A DNA stretch of 64,000 nt from Mesobacillus subterraneus (GTDB taxonomy: Bacteria; Bacillota; Bacilli; Bacillales; Cytobacillaceae), in contig NZ_JAMBOF010000003.1 in assembly GCF_023715485.1 (NCBI RefSeq), positions 326,692 to 390,691 on the forward strand, given 5' to 3'. Within the stretch, counting starts at the first letter, position 1. Each line of letters opens with the position of its first letter. The notes under the pieces are model-generated. The model had not been told where the DNA came from. It worked only from the letters and a program-made list of their open reading frames with translations, and ran no database searches. The position numbers and the translations under genes were made by a program. Below, one piece after another: positions 9,725 through 17,717 of this stretch.

Positions 9725-10095
9725 AGCTCCGTATTATTGGTTACATGTATTCTCGCATTCTCTCAAATATGGGCACCTATACGGATTATTGGTGACCTCT
9801 TTTCTCGCAATCTCCTAAAAACGGGCGCCAATACGGCCCATTGGTGACCTCTTTTCTCATGTTCTTTCAAAAATGGACGCCAATACGGCTCATTGGTGAC
9901 CTCTTTTCTCATGTTCTCTCAAAAACGGGCGCCAATACGGCCCATTGGTGACCTCTTTTCTCATGTTCTTTCAAAAAAGGGAGCCAATACGGCTCATTGG
10001 TGACCTCTTTTCCCGCTAACTCCTAAAAACGGGCGCCAATACGGCCCATTAGTGACCTCCTTTCTCGCATTCTCTCAAATATGGGCGCCAATAAA
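9725..10095. repeat. Tandem array, seven copies of a 52-bp unit
   Basis: The core GGTGACCTC (first copy GGTTACATG, last AGTGACCTC) recurs at 9739, 9791, 9843, 9895, 9947, 9999 and 10051, exactly every 52 bp. Each internal unit carries CCAATacggcccATTGG, a short dyad. Copies are contiguous with no spacers. The array lies between the 3' side of the cstB-like gene and the response-regulator promoter. No reading frame persists through it. Confidence 0.95.
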
Positions 10096-10115
10096 CTCTT
10101 GTGAAATCACAACAA

Positions 10116-10139
10116 AGCCAGCTCATTGGCTGAGCTGGC
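10116..10139 (-). terminator. Hairpin after the cstB-like gene
   Basis: AGCCAGCTCA and its complement form a 10-bp stem with a 4-nt loop just past the stop at 10148. On the minus strand it is followed by TTTGTTGTG, a modest U-run. Confidence 0.55.
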
Positions 10140-10147
10140 TCAATAAT

Positions 10148-11533
10148 TTAATCTTTTTTAACAGGCAGTCCTTCTTCTTCCCAGGCGGAGAAGCCGCCTT
10201 CGAGGTTGAGTACATCTTTGAAGCCGTTTTTCAGCAGCAGGCTTGTTCCGATTGCTGAGCGTGCGCCGGACTGGCAGTGAGCGATGATTTTCTTGTCCTT
10301 TGGAATCTCGTCAAGTTTGTCGGTCAGATTTCCAAGCATCATATGATGGGCGCCTGGGATATGGCCGCTGTCCCATTCGCTCTGGTTGCGGACGTCGATG
10401 ACGAAGTAGTTGTCATCCTCCATCAGTTCTTTCGCCTTGCTGGCCGTGACATTCTTATATTCTTCCAGGTTTTGGCCGATTTCTTTTGGGTTAATGTAGC
10501 CGGTTACCTGGTCTAGCCCGATTGACTGCAGCGATTTTTTCACGTCAGCCAGCTTCTCAGGATCGGCAATCACGACAATATCCTGGTCGTAGCTTAATAG
10601 CCAGCCTGCCCAGTTTGTGAATGATTTATTGTATGGAATGTTGATGGTGCCTTCTGCATGGCCATCCGCGAATTCCTTTGCCGGGCGTGAATCAACAACC
10701 ACTGCATTGCTGGCATCCGATAAAGAAACTTGAGGCGTTTCTTCACGGCGAAGCAATTCAGGGCCTGTTTTATTCAGCTTTTTCATCTGGGCAAAATACT
10801 TCGGAGGCTCAGGCTGCCCTGCCAGTAATTCATCAACGAACTTATCCTCTTCTTTGATTTGGAAAGCCCAGTTGAATTTCTTCTCATACCCTAAGGTCGA
10901 CATCGGGACTGCTCCGAGTGACTTTCCGCACGCGCTGCCGGCACCGTGGGCCGGCCAGACCTGCAGAAAGTCTGACAGTTCTTCGACCTTGCGGAGCGAT
11001 TCGAACATCTGCCGCGCCCCTGATTCGGACGTATCCTTAATTCCTGCCGCTTTTTCCAGAAGATCTGGACGGCCCACATCTCCTACGAACAAGAAGTCAC
11101 CTGTGAAGATCCCCATCGGCTCATTGGCTCCGCCTCCCTTGTCCGTAAGCAGGAAGGAAATGCTTTCCGGAGTATGGCCAGGCGTGTGAAGAACTTCAAA
11201 ATAAACATTCCCTATGTTAAAAGTCGAACCATCGGTAAGCAGCTCATGCTCATATTGATCGACATATTCATACTTCCAGTCCTTGTCGCCTTCATCTGAA
11301 ACGTAAAGCTTCGCGCCATGGTGATGGGCAAGCTCCCTGGCTCCCGAAAGATAATCTGCATGTATATGAGTTTCGGTTGCACCAGAAATTTTCAAGCCTT
11401 CCTTTTTCGCAACATCAAGATAAGGCTGAATATTCCTTGCCGGATCGACTACAATCGCCTCGCCAGTTCTCTGGCAGCCGATCAAATAAGACATATGGGC
11501 TAGCTGTTCATCAAAAAAAGACTTGAAATACAT
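10148..11533 (-). CDS. cstB: Persulfide dioxygenase-rhodanese fusion (CstB-like)
   Basis: A 461-residue cytoplasmic protein with three domains. The metallo-beta-lactamase persulfide dioxygenase (1-250) has THIHADYLSGA at about 56-66, TPGHTPES near 120 and GDFLFVGDVGRPDL. A first rhodanese-like domain (about 265-360) lacks the active Cys. A second (about 365-460) has the persulfide-forming Cys in IAHCQSGARSA. This is the architecture of Staphylococcus aureus CstB, which turns persulfides into thiosulfate in a CstR-controlled pathway. A candidate CstR-type half-site lies upstream at 11596. It is distinct from the two shorter rhodanese-first MBL proteins at 34.7 and 50.7 kb. The start has SD GGAGGAGG. 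Confidence 0.9.
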   Translation of the reverse strand: MYFKSFFDEQLAHMSYLIGCQRTGEAIVVDPARNIQPYLDVAKKEGLKISGATETHIHADYLSGARELAHHHGAKLYVSDEGDKDWKYEYVDQYEHELLTDGSTFNIGNVYFEVLHTPGHTPESISFLLTDKGGGANEPMGIFTGDFLFVGDVGRPDLLEKAAGIKDTSESGARQMFESLRKVEELSDFLQVWPAHGAGSACGKSLGAVPMSTLGYEKKFNWAFQIKEEDKFVDELLAGQPEPPKYFAQMKKLNKTGPELLRREETPQVSLSDASNAVVVDSRPAKEFADGHAEGTINIPYNKSFTNWAGWLLSYDQDIVVIADPEKLADVKKSLQSIGLDQVTGYINPKEIGQNLEEYKNVTASKAKELMEDDNYFVIDVRNQSEWDSGHIPGAHHMMLGNLTDKLDEIPKDKKIIAHCQSGARSAIGTSLLLKNGFKDVLNLEGGFSAWEEEGLPVKKD

Positions 11534-11595
11534 TTAAATTCCTCCTCCATTTTCATAGCTATTGTATAGATACTATTTGCAAGTCTACTTCTTCT

Positions 11596-11611
11596 ATACC
11601 CCGCACCATAT
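11596..11611 (-). promoter_or_regulatory. Possible CsoR/CstR-type operator (degenerate)
   Basis: ATACC-CCGCAC-CATAT keeps the left half and spacing of the ATACC-N6-GGTAT site found at 37070 and 44116, but only 3 of 5 bases of the right half. It lies 63 bp upstream of the cstB-like start. Weak on its own; supported by the known CstR control of cstB. Confidence 0.35.
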
Positions 11612-11712
11612 ATTTTAAAAGTCTTAAAAATTGCCAGGCGAGGGCGATGTCTCAAATACCATCCATTTTATACCTATAAGTGTATATTACTCTGTTAAAT
11701 TTAACCTTACAA

Positions 11713-11746
11713 ATAAAAATACCTGCTCCAATTTTGGAACAGGCTC
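11713..11746 (-). terminator. Terminator after the MFS gene
   Basis: On the minus strand CCTGTTCCAA and TTGGAGCAGG form a stem with one mismatch, followed by TATTTTTATTTG. Confidence 0.75.
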
Positions 11747-11752
11747 GGCCAT

Positions 11753-12940
11753 CTAATTAACCAACGGTTTTTTGACCATATACATATAAAGGAGGATCGA
11801 AACAGAAACAGACAGCGCAGATGCAATATAAATGCTGCCATATCCAAACATATGTCCAATTTGGCCAAAAGCCATGGCCCCGATTCCTACACCTAAATCA
11901 AAGAAGGAAAAGAATGTTGCATTTGCCATGCCTTTGCGGTTCATGGGAGCATCCTTAACTGCCCATGCCTGCAGAGCCGGTTGAACTGAGCCAAACCCAA
12001 ATCCATACAAACCGGCAGCAATGAACATGACAAGGCTGCCTGGAAGCCATGCCAGCAAGATCATGGCCGCCATGATTAAAACTGCGCCAGGAATGAAGAT
12101 CGCTCCGTGTCCTTTTTTATCATAGAGCTTGCCCGCAAATGACCGGGACAACATGAGGGTTATCGCAAAAATGAAGAAGTACCAATGGATTCCGCTGATG
12201 CCCTTCTGTGCTGTATAAAGCGGGAGAAATGACGCAATCCCGCCAAAGGTAATGGTAATGAATAATAATAATAAGGATGGCTGCAACGCCGTTTTTTCAT
12301 AGACATCCCATTTGCGCCGTTCCAATTCCTTTTCGCTTTTCTCAACTTGTTTATAAGTGATTCTTGAAGCTGAAAGAAAGGCCGTCAAACCCAGCAAAGC
12401 ACTAAATAAGAATAGCTGCTTAAACGTGATTACTTCTGCCAGAGCAAGGCCAAGCGTGGGGCCAAAAGCCAGAGCAATGTTACCGGATAGCCCAAAGTAC
12501 CCCATTCCTTCTCCACGGCGCCGTTCAGGTATCAAATCGGTGGCGATTGTGCCTGATGCTGTAGTTGAGAATCCCCAGCCCACTCCCTGGACAACCCTCA
12601 TCAAAAACAAGAAGGTTATTCCCATTGCAAAGCCAAAAGTACCTACAGATAAAACAAAGATCGCCAGGCCGGTTAGGTATATGAATCCTCTTCCCTTTGT
12701 TTCTAGCATGCGTCCCGCAAACGGCCGAACCAGCAAGGCTGAAAAGGTGAAGATCCCAACGACGAATCCAATTAATTGGTCATTTCCTCCCAAGTGCTCC
12801 ACGAACAGGGGAATTGTCGGCAATGTCATTTGAAATCCTAGAAAGATAAAGAAGTTGGCGAGAAAAATGAGCTTAAAATCCTTGCTCCATATTTTTTCAG
12901 TGCCCGGTTTTTGTTGTGGGACTCCTGATTGATGTTCCAT
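11753..12940 (-). CDS. MFS transporter (12-TM, drug/metabolite efflux type)
   Basis: A 395-residue major facilitator with twelve predicted helices in two six-helix halves. The inter-helix 2-3 loop contains GRMLETKGRG, close to the MFS motif A, and the second-half equivalent is GKLYDKKGHG. RVVQGVGWGFS in helix 4-5 is typical of DHA1-like proton antiporters. The start follows AAGGAAGG with suitable spacing. The gene is alone, has its own terminator, and shows no linked regulator. The substrate cannot be read from the sequence. Confidence 0.85.
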   Translation of the reverse strand: MEHQSGVPQQKPGTEKIWSKDFKLIFLANFFIFLGFQMTLPTIPLFVEHLGGNDQLIGFVVGIFTFSALLVRPFAGRMLETKGRGFIYLTGLAIFVLSVGTFGFAMGITFLFLMRVVQGVGWGFSTTASGTIATDLIPERRRGEGMGYFGLSGNIALAFGPTLGLALAEVITFKQLFLFSALLGLTAFLSASRITYKQVEKSEKELERRKWDVYEKTALQPSLLLLFITITFGGIASFLPLYTAQKGISGIHWYFFIFAITLMLSRSFAGKLYDKKGHGAIFIPGAVLIMAAMILLAWLPGSLVMFIAAGLYGFGFGSVQPALQAWAVKDAPMNRKGMANATFFSFFDLGVGIGAMAFGQIGHMFGYGSIYIASALSVSVSILLYMYMVKKPLVN

Positions 12941-13112
12941 CTATATCCTTCCTTTCTGAACTCTATTTCTCTAATAGGCATAATGAAAGATTATGGCATA
13001 GGGGTTTTTACCTCTTTTACAATCACATGTTCAAAATTCTGTCATTTTGTTGTTTCTTTTTTGTGAATACTTTCACATACCCATCATTTATATTTCGGTT
13101 TCTGATATATTG

Positions 13113-13160
13113 TAAGTGTAATCAATAATTACTTATTTTTGAAGGGAAGCGATTTATATG
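13113..13160 (+). promoter_or_regulatory. DoxX-1 leader with GTAATcaataATTAC-type dyad
   Basis: The stretch TGTAATCAATAATTACT, the SD GAAGGGAAGCG and the flanking bases are repeated almost identically before the second DoxX gene (13868-13913). The dyad GTAAT-N5-ATTAC just upstream of the SD is a plausible operator. B. subtilis catDE, which encodes a DoxX protein, is controlled by MarR/DUF24 repressors; extension to this site is inference. Confidence 0.4.
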
Positions 13161-13673
13161 TTCGCGAAATGGTTAAGAGAAAACAATATTGCTGCTGGCC
13201 TGTTGACTGTGATTAGGGTTTGGCTTGGATATAACTGGATGACTGCTGGATGGGGTAAACTGACTGGTGAAGGGTTCGACGCTTCTGGCTATTTGAAAAA
13301 TGCCGTTGCGAATCCGGTAAAGGGTCCAGACGGAAACATGGTCTACGGATGGTATGTGAACTTCCTGGAAAACTTTGCGATCCCAAACGTCGATCTCTTC
13401 AACTTTATCGTTCCCCTTGGTGAATTCTTGATCGGTCTTGGTTTGATCCTTGGTGCACTGACAACTGCTGCGATGTTCTTCGGCTTAGTGATGAACTTCA
13501 GTTTCTTCCTTGCCGGAACTGTATCTCATAACCCAACTGACATCTTCTTCGGCTTTATTATCCTGTTCGCTGGCTACAATGCAGGAAAATACGGTTTAGA
13601 CCGCTGGGTAGTGCCGTTCATCCGCAAAGCTGCATTGAAAAGGGAAACTGAAGCTGCACATAAAGCTGTGTAA
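13158..13673 (+). CDS. DoxX-family membrane protein (CatD-like), copy 1
   Basis: A 171-residue protein with four hydrophobic helices and the DoxX signature: RVWLGYNWMTAGWGKL near 20-35, GEFLIGLGLILG near 95 and FFGLVMNFSFFLAGTVSHNP near 115. Homologues include B. subtilis CatD (YfiD) and, more distantly, DoxD of the archaeal thiosulfate:quinone oxidoreductase. The biochemical role in Bacillaceae is unsettled; redox or quinone-related stress is the usual context. The second copy, 237 bp downstream, is very similar over its whole length. Its own terminator separates the two, so each is transcribed from a duplicated promoter. Confidence 0.88.
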   Translation: MFAKWLRENNIAAGLLTVIRVWLGYNWMTAGWGKLTGEGFDASGYLKNAVANPVKGPDGNMVYGWYVNFLENFAIPNVDLFNFIVPLGEFLIGLGLILGALTTAAMFFGLVMNFSFFLAGTVSHNPTDIFFGFIILFAGYNAGKYGLDRWVVPFIRKAALKRETEAAHKAV

Positions 13674-13685
13674 CTACTCTCGCTT

Positions 13686-13718
13686 CTAAAAGAGCCTGGC
13701 CAAACCAGGCTCTTTTTT
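13686..13718 (+). terminator. Terminator after DoxX copy 1
   Basis: AAAGAGCCTGG and CCAGGCTCTTT form an 11-bp stem around CCAAA-type loop bases, followed by TTTTTGC. Confidence 0.85.
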
Positions 13719-13867
13719 GCTGCTTACTTTTAAGGAATGCATTCTATGAACCTATGAATTTTGATTCCAAGTTCTTCTATTGTTCAAAATCCTGTAAATA
13801 TGTTTTGGCTAATTTGTGAACTGCGCTCTCCAGCCATCATTAAAAATAAGGTAAGCAAATATATTAT

Positions 13868-13913
13868 AGTGTAATCAATAATTACTCATTCTTGAAGGGA
13901 TGCGATTTATATG
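13868..13913 (+). promoter_or_regulatory. DoxX-2 leader, duplicate of the DoxX-1 leader
   Basis: It contains the same TGTAATCAATAATTACT dyad and a near-identical SD region (GAAGGGATGCGATTTATATG) as copy 1. The duplication therefore included regulatory DNA. Confidence 0.4.
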
Positions 13914-14417
13914 TTCGCAAATTGGTTAAGAGAAAACAATGTTGCTGCTGGACTTTTGACATTTTTACGTATATGGCTAGGTTATAACTGGATGACCGCT
14001 GGATGGGGGAAAATGACTGGAGATGGCTTCGACGCCACTGGATATTTGAAAAATGCAATTGCTAATCCGGTAAAAGGTCCTGATGGAAACATGGTTTATA
14101 GCTGGTATGTATCTTTCCTTGAAAACTTTGCCCTGCCGAACATCGAGCTTTTCAACTTTATCGTACCTGTTGGCGAATTCCTTGTTGGTTTGGGTCTCAT
14201 CCTCGGATGTCTGACAACAGCCGCAATGTTTTTCGGCTTGGTGATGAACTTCTCCTTCTTCCTTGCCGGTACAGTATCCCACAATCCAACGGACATCTTC
14301 TTCGGCTTCATCATCCTGTTCGCTGGCTATAACGCAGGAAGATATGGTTTAGACCGCTGGGTGATTCCTTTTATCCGGAAAACTATTTTCAGACAAACAG
14401 CACCAGACAGTAAGTGA
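13911..14417 (+). CDS. DoxX-family membrane protein (CatD-like), copy 2
   Basis: A 168-residue paralogue of the preceding gene with the same four helices and the same conserved blocks (WMTAGWGKM, FIVPVGEFLVGLG, LVMNFSFFLAGTVSHNP). Differences are concentrated in the first helix and the C-terminal tail. At DNA level the two genes differ at many third positions, so the duplication is not recent. Protein divergence is low, which suggests both copies are under selection. Function is unknown as for copy 1. Confidence 0.88.
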   Translation: MFANWLRENNVAAGLLTFLRIWLGYNWMTAGWGKMTGDGFDATGYLKNAIANPVKGPDGNMVYSWYVSFLENFALPNIELFNFIVPVGEFLVGLGLILGCLTTAAMFFGLVMNFSFFLAGTVSHNPTDIFFGFIILFAGYNAGRYGLDRWVIPFIRKTIFRQTAPDSK

Positions 14418-14446
14418 AATTTCACCTTTAAATAACACAATGATGA

Positions 14447-14487
14447 AACCCCATCCCCAAATATAATGGCGATGGGGTTACTTTTTT
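14447..14487 (+). terminator. Terminator after DoxX copy 2
   Basis: AACCCCATC and GATGGGGTT pair around a loop of about 14 nt, followed by ACTTTTTT. Confidence 0.8.
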
Positions 14488-14572
14488 GCTCGGATTATCG
14501 ATATTGTTGTTTATACCTGGAAACTCGTCTATAATTTTACATAATACGCGAACTTGAATTGGAGCGATTCCT

Positions 14573-15349
14573 TTGTATAAGATCGATGCTATCGATACCG
14601 TCCAGATTTTGAATAAAATCAATGAAAATATCTTAATAGCAGATGAAGAGTACAAAATTGTTTTTATAAATGATTCTGCAAAACAACTATTGGCTCAAAT
14701 CGGACCTTATGTTGGAATCAATGATCCTGAGGATTTTCTGGGACAGAATATGGGAGAACTTCATGGCAGCCTCAAAAAGGAAAACCTGTCCAGTGGAAAT
14801 TTCCCTCTCAAAGCAAGTATCATATTGTTCAATAAATTTTCCGCTGACATTTCAGTTAATCACTTAAAAAACGGTGATGGCGAAAATAATGGATACGTCC
14901 TTACCTGGAAGGATGTTACCGATTTTGAGGAAACCCTGGAGGAAAACAGGAAACAACTTCAGATCCTGGACATGCCGGTAATCCCATTATCAGTCGACTC
15001 AGCCGTTCTTATTCCAGTTATGGGCAAATTGACTGAAGACAGACTAACACTCCTGGAAGAAAAAATTTCATTATATTGTGGAGAACACGGAAATGAATTT
15101 GTCATTTTTGATTTTACCGGTGTGTCCCATGAACTTGATGCCTCTATTGCATTCCGCCTGCAGAAGGTAGTCAATGCGCTTAAACTTATGGGAGTGCAGT
15201 CTATTTATGTAGGAATCCGTCCCGAAATGGCCAAGTCGATTGTACTCGATGGATTGCGCGTTGACGTTCCAACATTCAACTCTTTTGTCCATGGCATTCG
15301 TTATGTGTGGAAAGAAACAGGGTATGAGCTTGTCAAAAACGAATTATAA
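14573..15349 (+). CDS. PAS-STAS domain protein (RsbR/stressosome-like)
   Basis: A 258-residue cytoplasmic protein. Residues 5-125 form a PAS-like sensor (ILIADEEYKIVFINDSAKQLL ... GYVLTWKDVTDFEE), a short coiled linker follows, and residues 135-250 form a STAS domain (IPLSVDSAVLIPVMGKLTEDR ... FVIFDFTGVSHELDASIAF). This order resembles RsbR paralogues and other PAS/globin-STAS sensors. The usual phosphorylatable residue after the STAS Asp reads ALA (LDASIA), with Ser one later, so phosphorylation by an RsbT-type kinase is uncertain. The start is TTG at 14573 behind TTGGAG. It is monocistronic, with no kinase partner nearby. Confidence 0.8.
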   Translation: MYKIDAIDTVQILNKINENILIADEEYKIVFINDSAKQLLAQIGPYVGINDPEDFLGQNMGELHGSLKKENLSSGNFPLKASIILFNKFSADISVNHLKNGDGENNGYVLTWKDVTDFEETLEENRKQLQILDMPVIPLSVDSAVLIPVMGKLTEDRLTLLEEKISLYCGEHGNEFVIFDFTGVSHELDASIAFRLQKVVNALKLMGVQSIYVGIRPEMAKSIVLDGLRVDVPTFNSFVHGIRYVWKETGYELVKNEL

Positions 15350-15359
15350 GAGAGTTAAC

Positions 15360-15392
15360 AAGACTTGGGTTGTAATAACCAAGTCTTTTCTT
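15360..15392 (+). terminator. Terminator after the PAS-STAS gene
   Basis: AAGACTTGG and CCAAGTCTT form a 9-10 bp stem, followed by TTCTTGTTTT. Confidence 0.8.
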
Positions 15393-15417
15393 GTTTTATG
15401 GGGTTTACGTATTACGC

Positions 15418-15784
15418 TTTTACCGTTTTTCCTTCTCTCAGCTCATTTGGGGTAATGCAGGCTCGCTGCTTTTACCGTTTTTCCTTCTCTCAGCTCATTC
15501 GGGGTAATGCAGGCTCTCTGCTCTTACCGTTTTTCCTTCTCTCAGCTCATTTGGGGTAATGCAAACTTGCTGCTCTTACCGTTTTTCCTTCTCTCAGCTC
15601 ATTCGGGGTAATGCAGACTCTCTGCTCTTACCGTTTTTCCTTCTCTCAGCTCATGTGGAGTAATGCAAACTCGCTGCTCTTACCGTTTTTCCTTCTCTCA
15701 GCTCATTTGGGGTAATGCAGGCTCTCTGCTCTTACCGTTTTTCCTTCTCTCAGCTCATTCGGGGTAATGCAGACTCTCTGCTAC
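15418..15784. repeat. Tandem array, seven copies of a second 52-bp unit
   Basis: TACCGTTTTTCC recurs at 15421, 15473, 15525, 15577, 15629, 15681 and 15733, exactly every 52 bp. Each unit has TTACC and GGTAA facing each other 26 bp apart. Sequence is unrelated to the 9.7-kb array but has the same period. It lies between convergent genes, beyond the terminator of the PAS-STAS gene. Confidence 0.95.
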
Positions 15785-15791
15785 CTGTTCA

Positions 15792-16160
15792 TCAGTGAGT
15801 CCCAAACTTAAAATCAGTGTCTATCTCCCAGTATTTTGTAATTGTATTCCCATTTTTGATTAAGAATCCTATTTGGACTTTTTCAGTATCATTTTCAAAG
15901 GTTAACATGCCATGTGGCAAATAATCGTATGTAAATCCGTTATTAAAGCTGAATGATCTCGGGCTTTCATTGATCTCTGAGATGATTCTTGTGATTTGTG
16001 ATTGATTCTCAATCGTAACTGTAGTCTTACCCATGGTGGTAATTGTTAATTTCTCATACATGCCTGAAACAATTTTGTAATTATAAGCCCAATACAGAGT
16101 TACAAAGCAAGCAACGGCAATGAATAAGACTACTTTGAGCAATATTTTTCTTTTAATCAT
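15792..16160 (-). CDS. Small membrane-anchored protein, function unknown
   Basis: A 122-residue protein with an N-terminal hydrophobic segment (about residues 7-28) after a Lys/Arg-rich start. The extracytoplasmic domain of about 90 residues is beta-rich. It could be a signal anchor or an uncleaved signal; no lipobox is present. The SD TAGGAGGGAG supports the ATG at 16160. I do not recognise the domain. It is monocistronic, ending against the 52-bp array, where no clear terminator is seen. Confidence 0.65.
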   Translation of the reverse strand: MIKRKILLKVVLFIAVACFVTLYWAYNYKIVSGMYEKLTITTMGKTTVTIENQSQITRIISEINESPRSFSFNNGFTYDYLPHGMLTFENDTEKVQIGFLIKNGNTITKYWEIDTDFKFGTH

Positions 16161-16196
16161 GACTCTCCCTCCTACTTAATTTTTGGTTCTGTAAAA

Positions 16197-16262
16197 CTAG
16201 TCTGTTGATTTTCGCTCCAATCAACATGTGCTTAAATCAACATTGTTCAAAGCTTAATTTTA
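16197..16262. repeat. Remnant of the dispersed palindromic repeat
   Basis: CTGTTGATTTTCGCTCCAATCAACA and the flanking AAGCTTAATTTT match the two outer ends of the longer elements at 20618 and 33341 with the GC-rich middle deleted. Confidence 0.55.
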
Positions 16263-16296
16263 AAAAAAGACCAACCTGCAATGCAGATTGATCTTT
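16262..16296 (-). terminator. Terminator after the DUF445 gene
   Basis: On the minus strand GATCAATCTGCA pairs with TGCAGGTTGGTC (G-T pairs allowed), followed by TTTTTTTAA. Confidence 0.75.
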
Positions 16297-16307
16297 CCCC
16301 GAAGTAT

Positions 16308-17567
16308 TTACATAACGACAAGCTTGAAAATCGTCAGTCCAATTCCAATCAGGAAGCCGCAAACTGCTCCGTTGACCCGGATCCACTGCAGATCTTTTCC
16401 GATATTGTTTTCCATCATATCGATTAGCGTTTCGGTATCGAGCTTGTCTAGGTTTTCCCTCACAAGCTTGCCGATCTTGGAATGGTTTCTTTCAATTAAC
16501 CCTGCAATCTTAGCATGGAGCCAGCTCTCGATTGCTGCAACTTTTTCATCGTCTTGCTTAATTTCGTTGATGAATTTTTTCACGATTGGAATCACCGAGT
16601 CATCCACAAAGCTGTCTTTTTCAATGAACTCGATGGCACGATCCTTTGCCTTTGCCAGGACACCCTTGATTTGTCCAGACAAGTCCATATCATCGACCAT
16701 TTTATTTTTCCAACTCTGGATTTCGAGCATCAATGCTTCCCGTTCACTTATGCCTCCGAGCTCTTTGCGTACCTTTTCAAGAATCATATGCCTGTATTGA
16801 TTATCGCTTTTCTTAAGATTGTTCATTCGTTTTAAAATGAAAGACTGCAGCATATTGCCGATTTTTTCTTCAGTGATCATATTGCTGAAGGATTGAATCG
16901 CAAATTTTAAAAGCCCGTCGGCTTGTGTAGTTTCGATTGCCTGCTTGCCCAGTTTGCCGAGAACCATTTTTGCTTCATCCTTTGCAGCCCATTTTTCAGT
17001 CTCTGTCAGGACATAGTTAAAAGCCGCTTCATCATATTCCTTCGCTAATACATGGCTTGAGGCTTTTTGAAGGAACACGGAAGTGTCTGCTGAAAGGAGG
17101 AAGCCTTTGATTTCTTGTTCAATGGACGGAGCGAATTTTTCAACTTCTACTTTCCTGATAACTTCAAGGCTGAAAGACTGAATGCTCTTTTTTACAGATT
17201 CTGAGTGCAATTCCTTTTCAACTGTTTCAAAAATCTTATCCAATATATGAATCTGCTTGAATTTATCCATGATGCTTTCTTTCGTAAGCCAATCATTCTC
17301 AAGCATATTGATTAACGCGCGTGTCACCTTATCACGATTTTTAGGCAGGAGCGCGGTATGTGGGATTGGGATGCCAAGCGGATGCCTGAACAGTGCCGTG
17401 ACGGCAAACCAGTCTGCAAGTCCACCCACCAATCCAGCTTCAAAACCTCCCATCAGCAGTTTGCCGATCAGCGAGTCCTGAAATGGAATCGTCGCAATAA
17501 AGCCAGCTCCCATAATAGCTAGTGAAATGGCTGCCAGATGTCTAGATCTCTTATCTCGTTTATTCAT
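16308..17567 (-). CDS. DUF445 family membrane-associated protein
   Basis: A 419-residue protein with hydrophobic segments at both ends (about 10-50 and 395-418) and a long helical, charged middle. The N-terminal GGFEAGLVGGLADWFAVTALFRHPLGIPIPHTALLPKNR is the DUF445 signature, and the C-terminal GVNGAVCGFLIGIG-like segment is also typical. The ATG at 17567 follows GAGGGAG. The family is widespread in Bacillaceae; its biochemical function is not established. It is monocistronic with a good terminator. Confidence 0.85.
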   Translation of the reverse strand: MNKRDKRSRHLAAISLAIMGAGFIATIPFQDSLIGKLLMGGFEAGLVGGLADWFAVTALFRHPLGIPIPHTALLPKNRDKVTRALINMLENDWLTKESIMDKFKQIHILDKIFETVEKELHSESVKKSIQSFSLEVIRKVEVEKFAPSIEQEIKGFLLSADTSVFLQKASSHVLAKEYDEAAFNYVLTETEKWAAKDEAKMVLGKLGKQAIETTQADGLLKFAIQSFSNMITEEKIGNMLQSFILKRMNNLKKSDNQYRHMILEKVRKELGGISEREALMLEIQSWKNKMVDDMDLSGQIKGVLAKAKDRAIEFIEKDSFVDDSVIPIVKKFINEIKQDDEKVAAIESWLHAKIAGLIERNHSKIGKLVRENLDKLDTETLIDMMENNIGKDLQWIRVNGAVCGFLIGIGLTIFKLVVM

Positions 17568-17671
17568 AATTCTCCCTCTGATACTGTTTGTTTGTCCTCA
17601 TTCCTGTGGCATGGAAAAAAAGGAATCTCTTTTAATATATTAACCAATTTACAGGGAGTAAAGCTATAAAA

Positions 17672-17706
17672 AAGAAAAGTCCCAGGAGATACGCTCTCCT
17701 GGAACT
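17672..17706 (-). terminator. Terminator of the metNPQ operon
   Basis: CCAGGAGA and TCTCCTGG form a stem with a 4-5 nt loop, followed on the minus strand by GGACTTTTCTTTTTT. Confidence 0.85.
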
Positions 17707-17717
17707 TGATTTCCATC

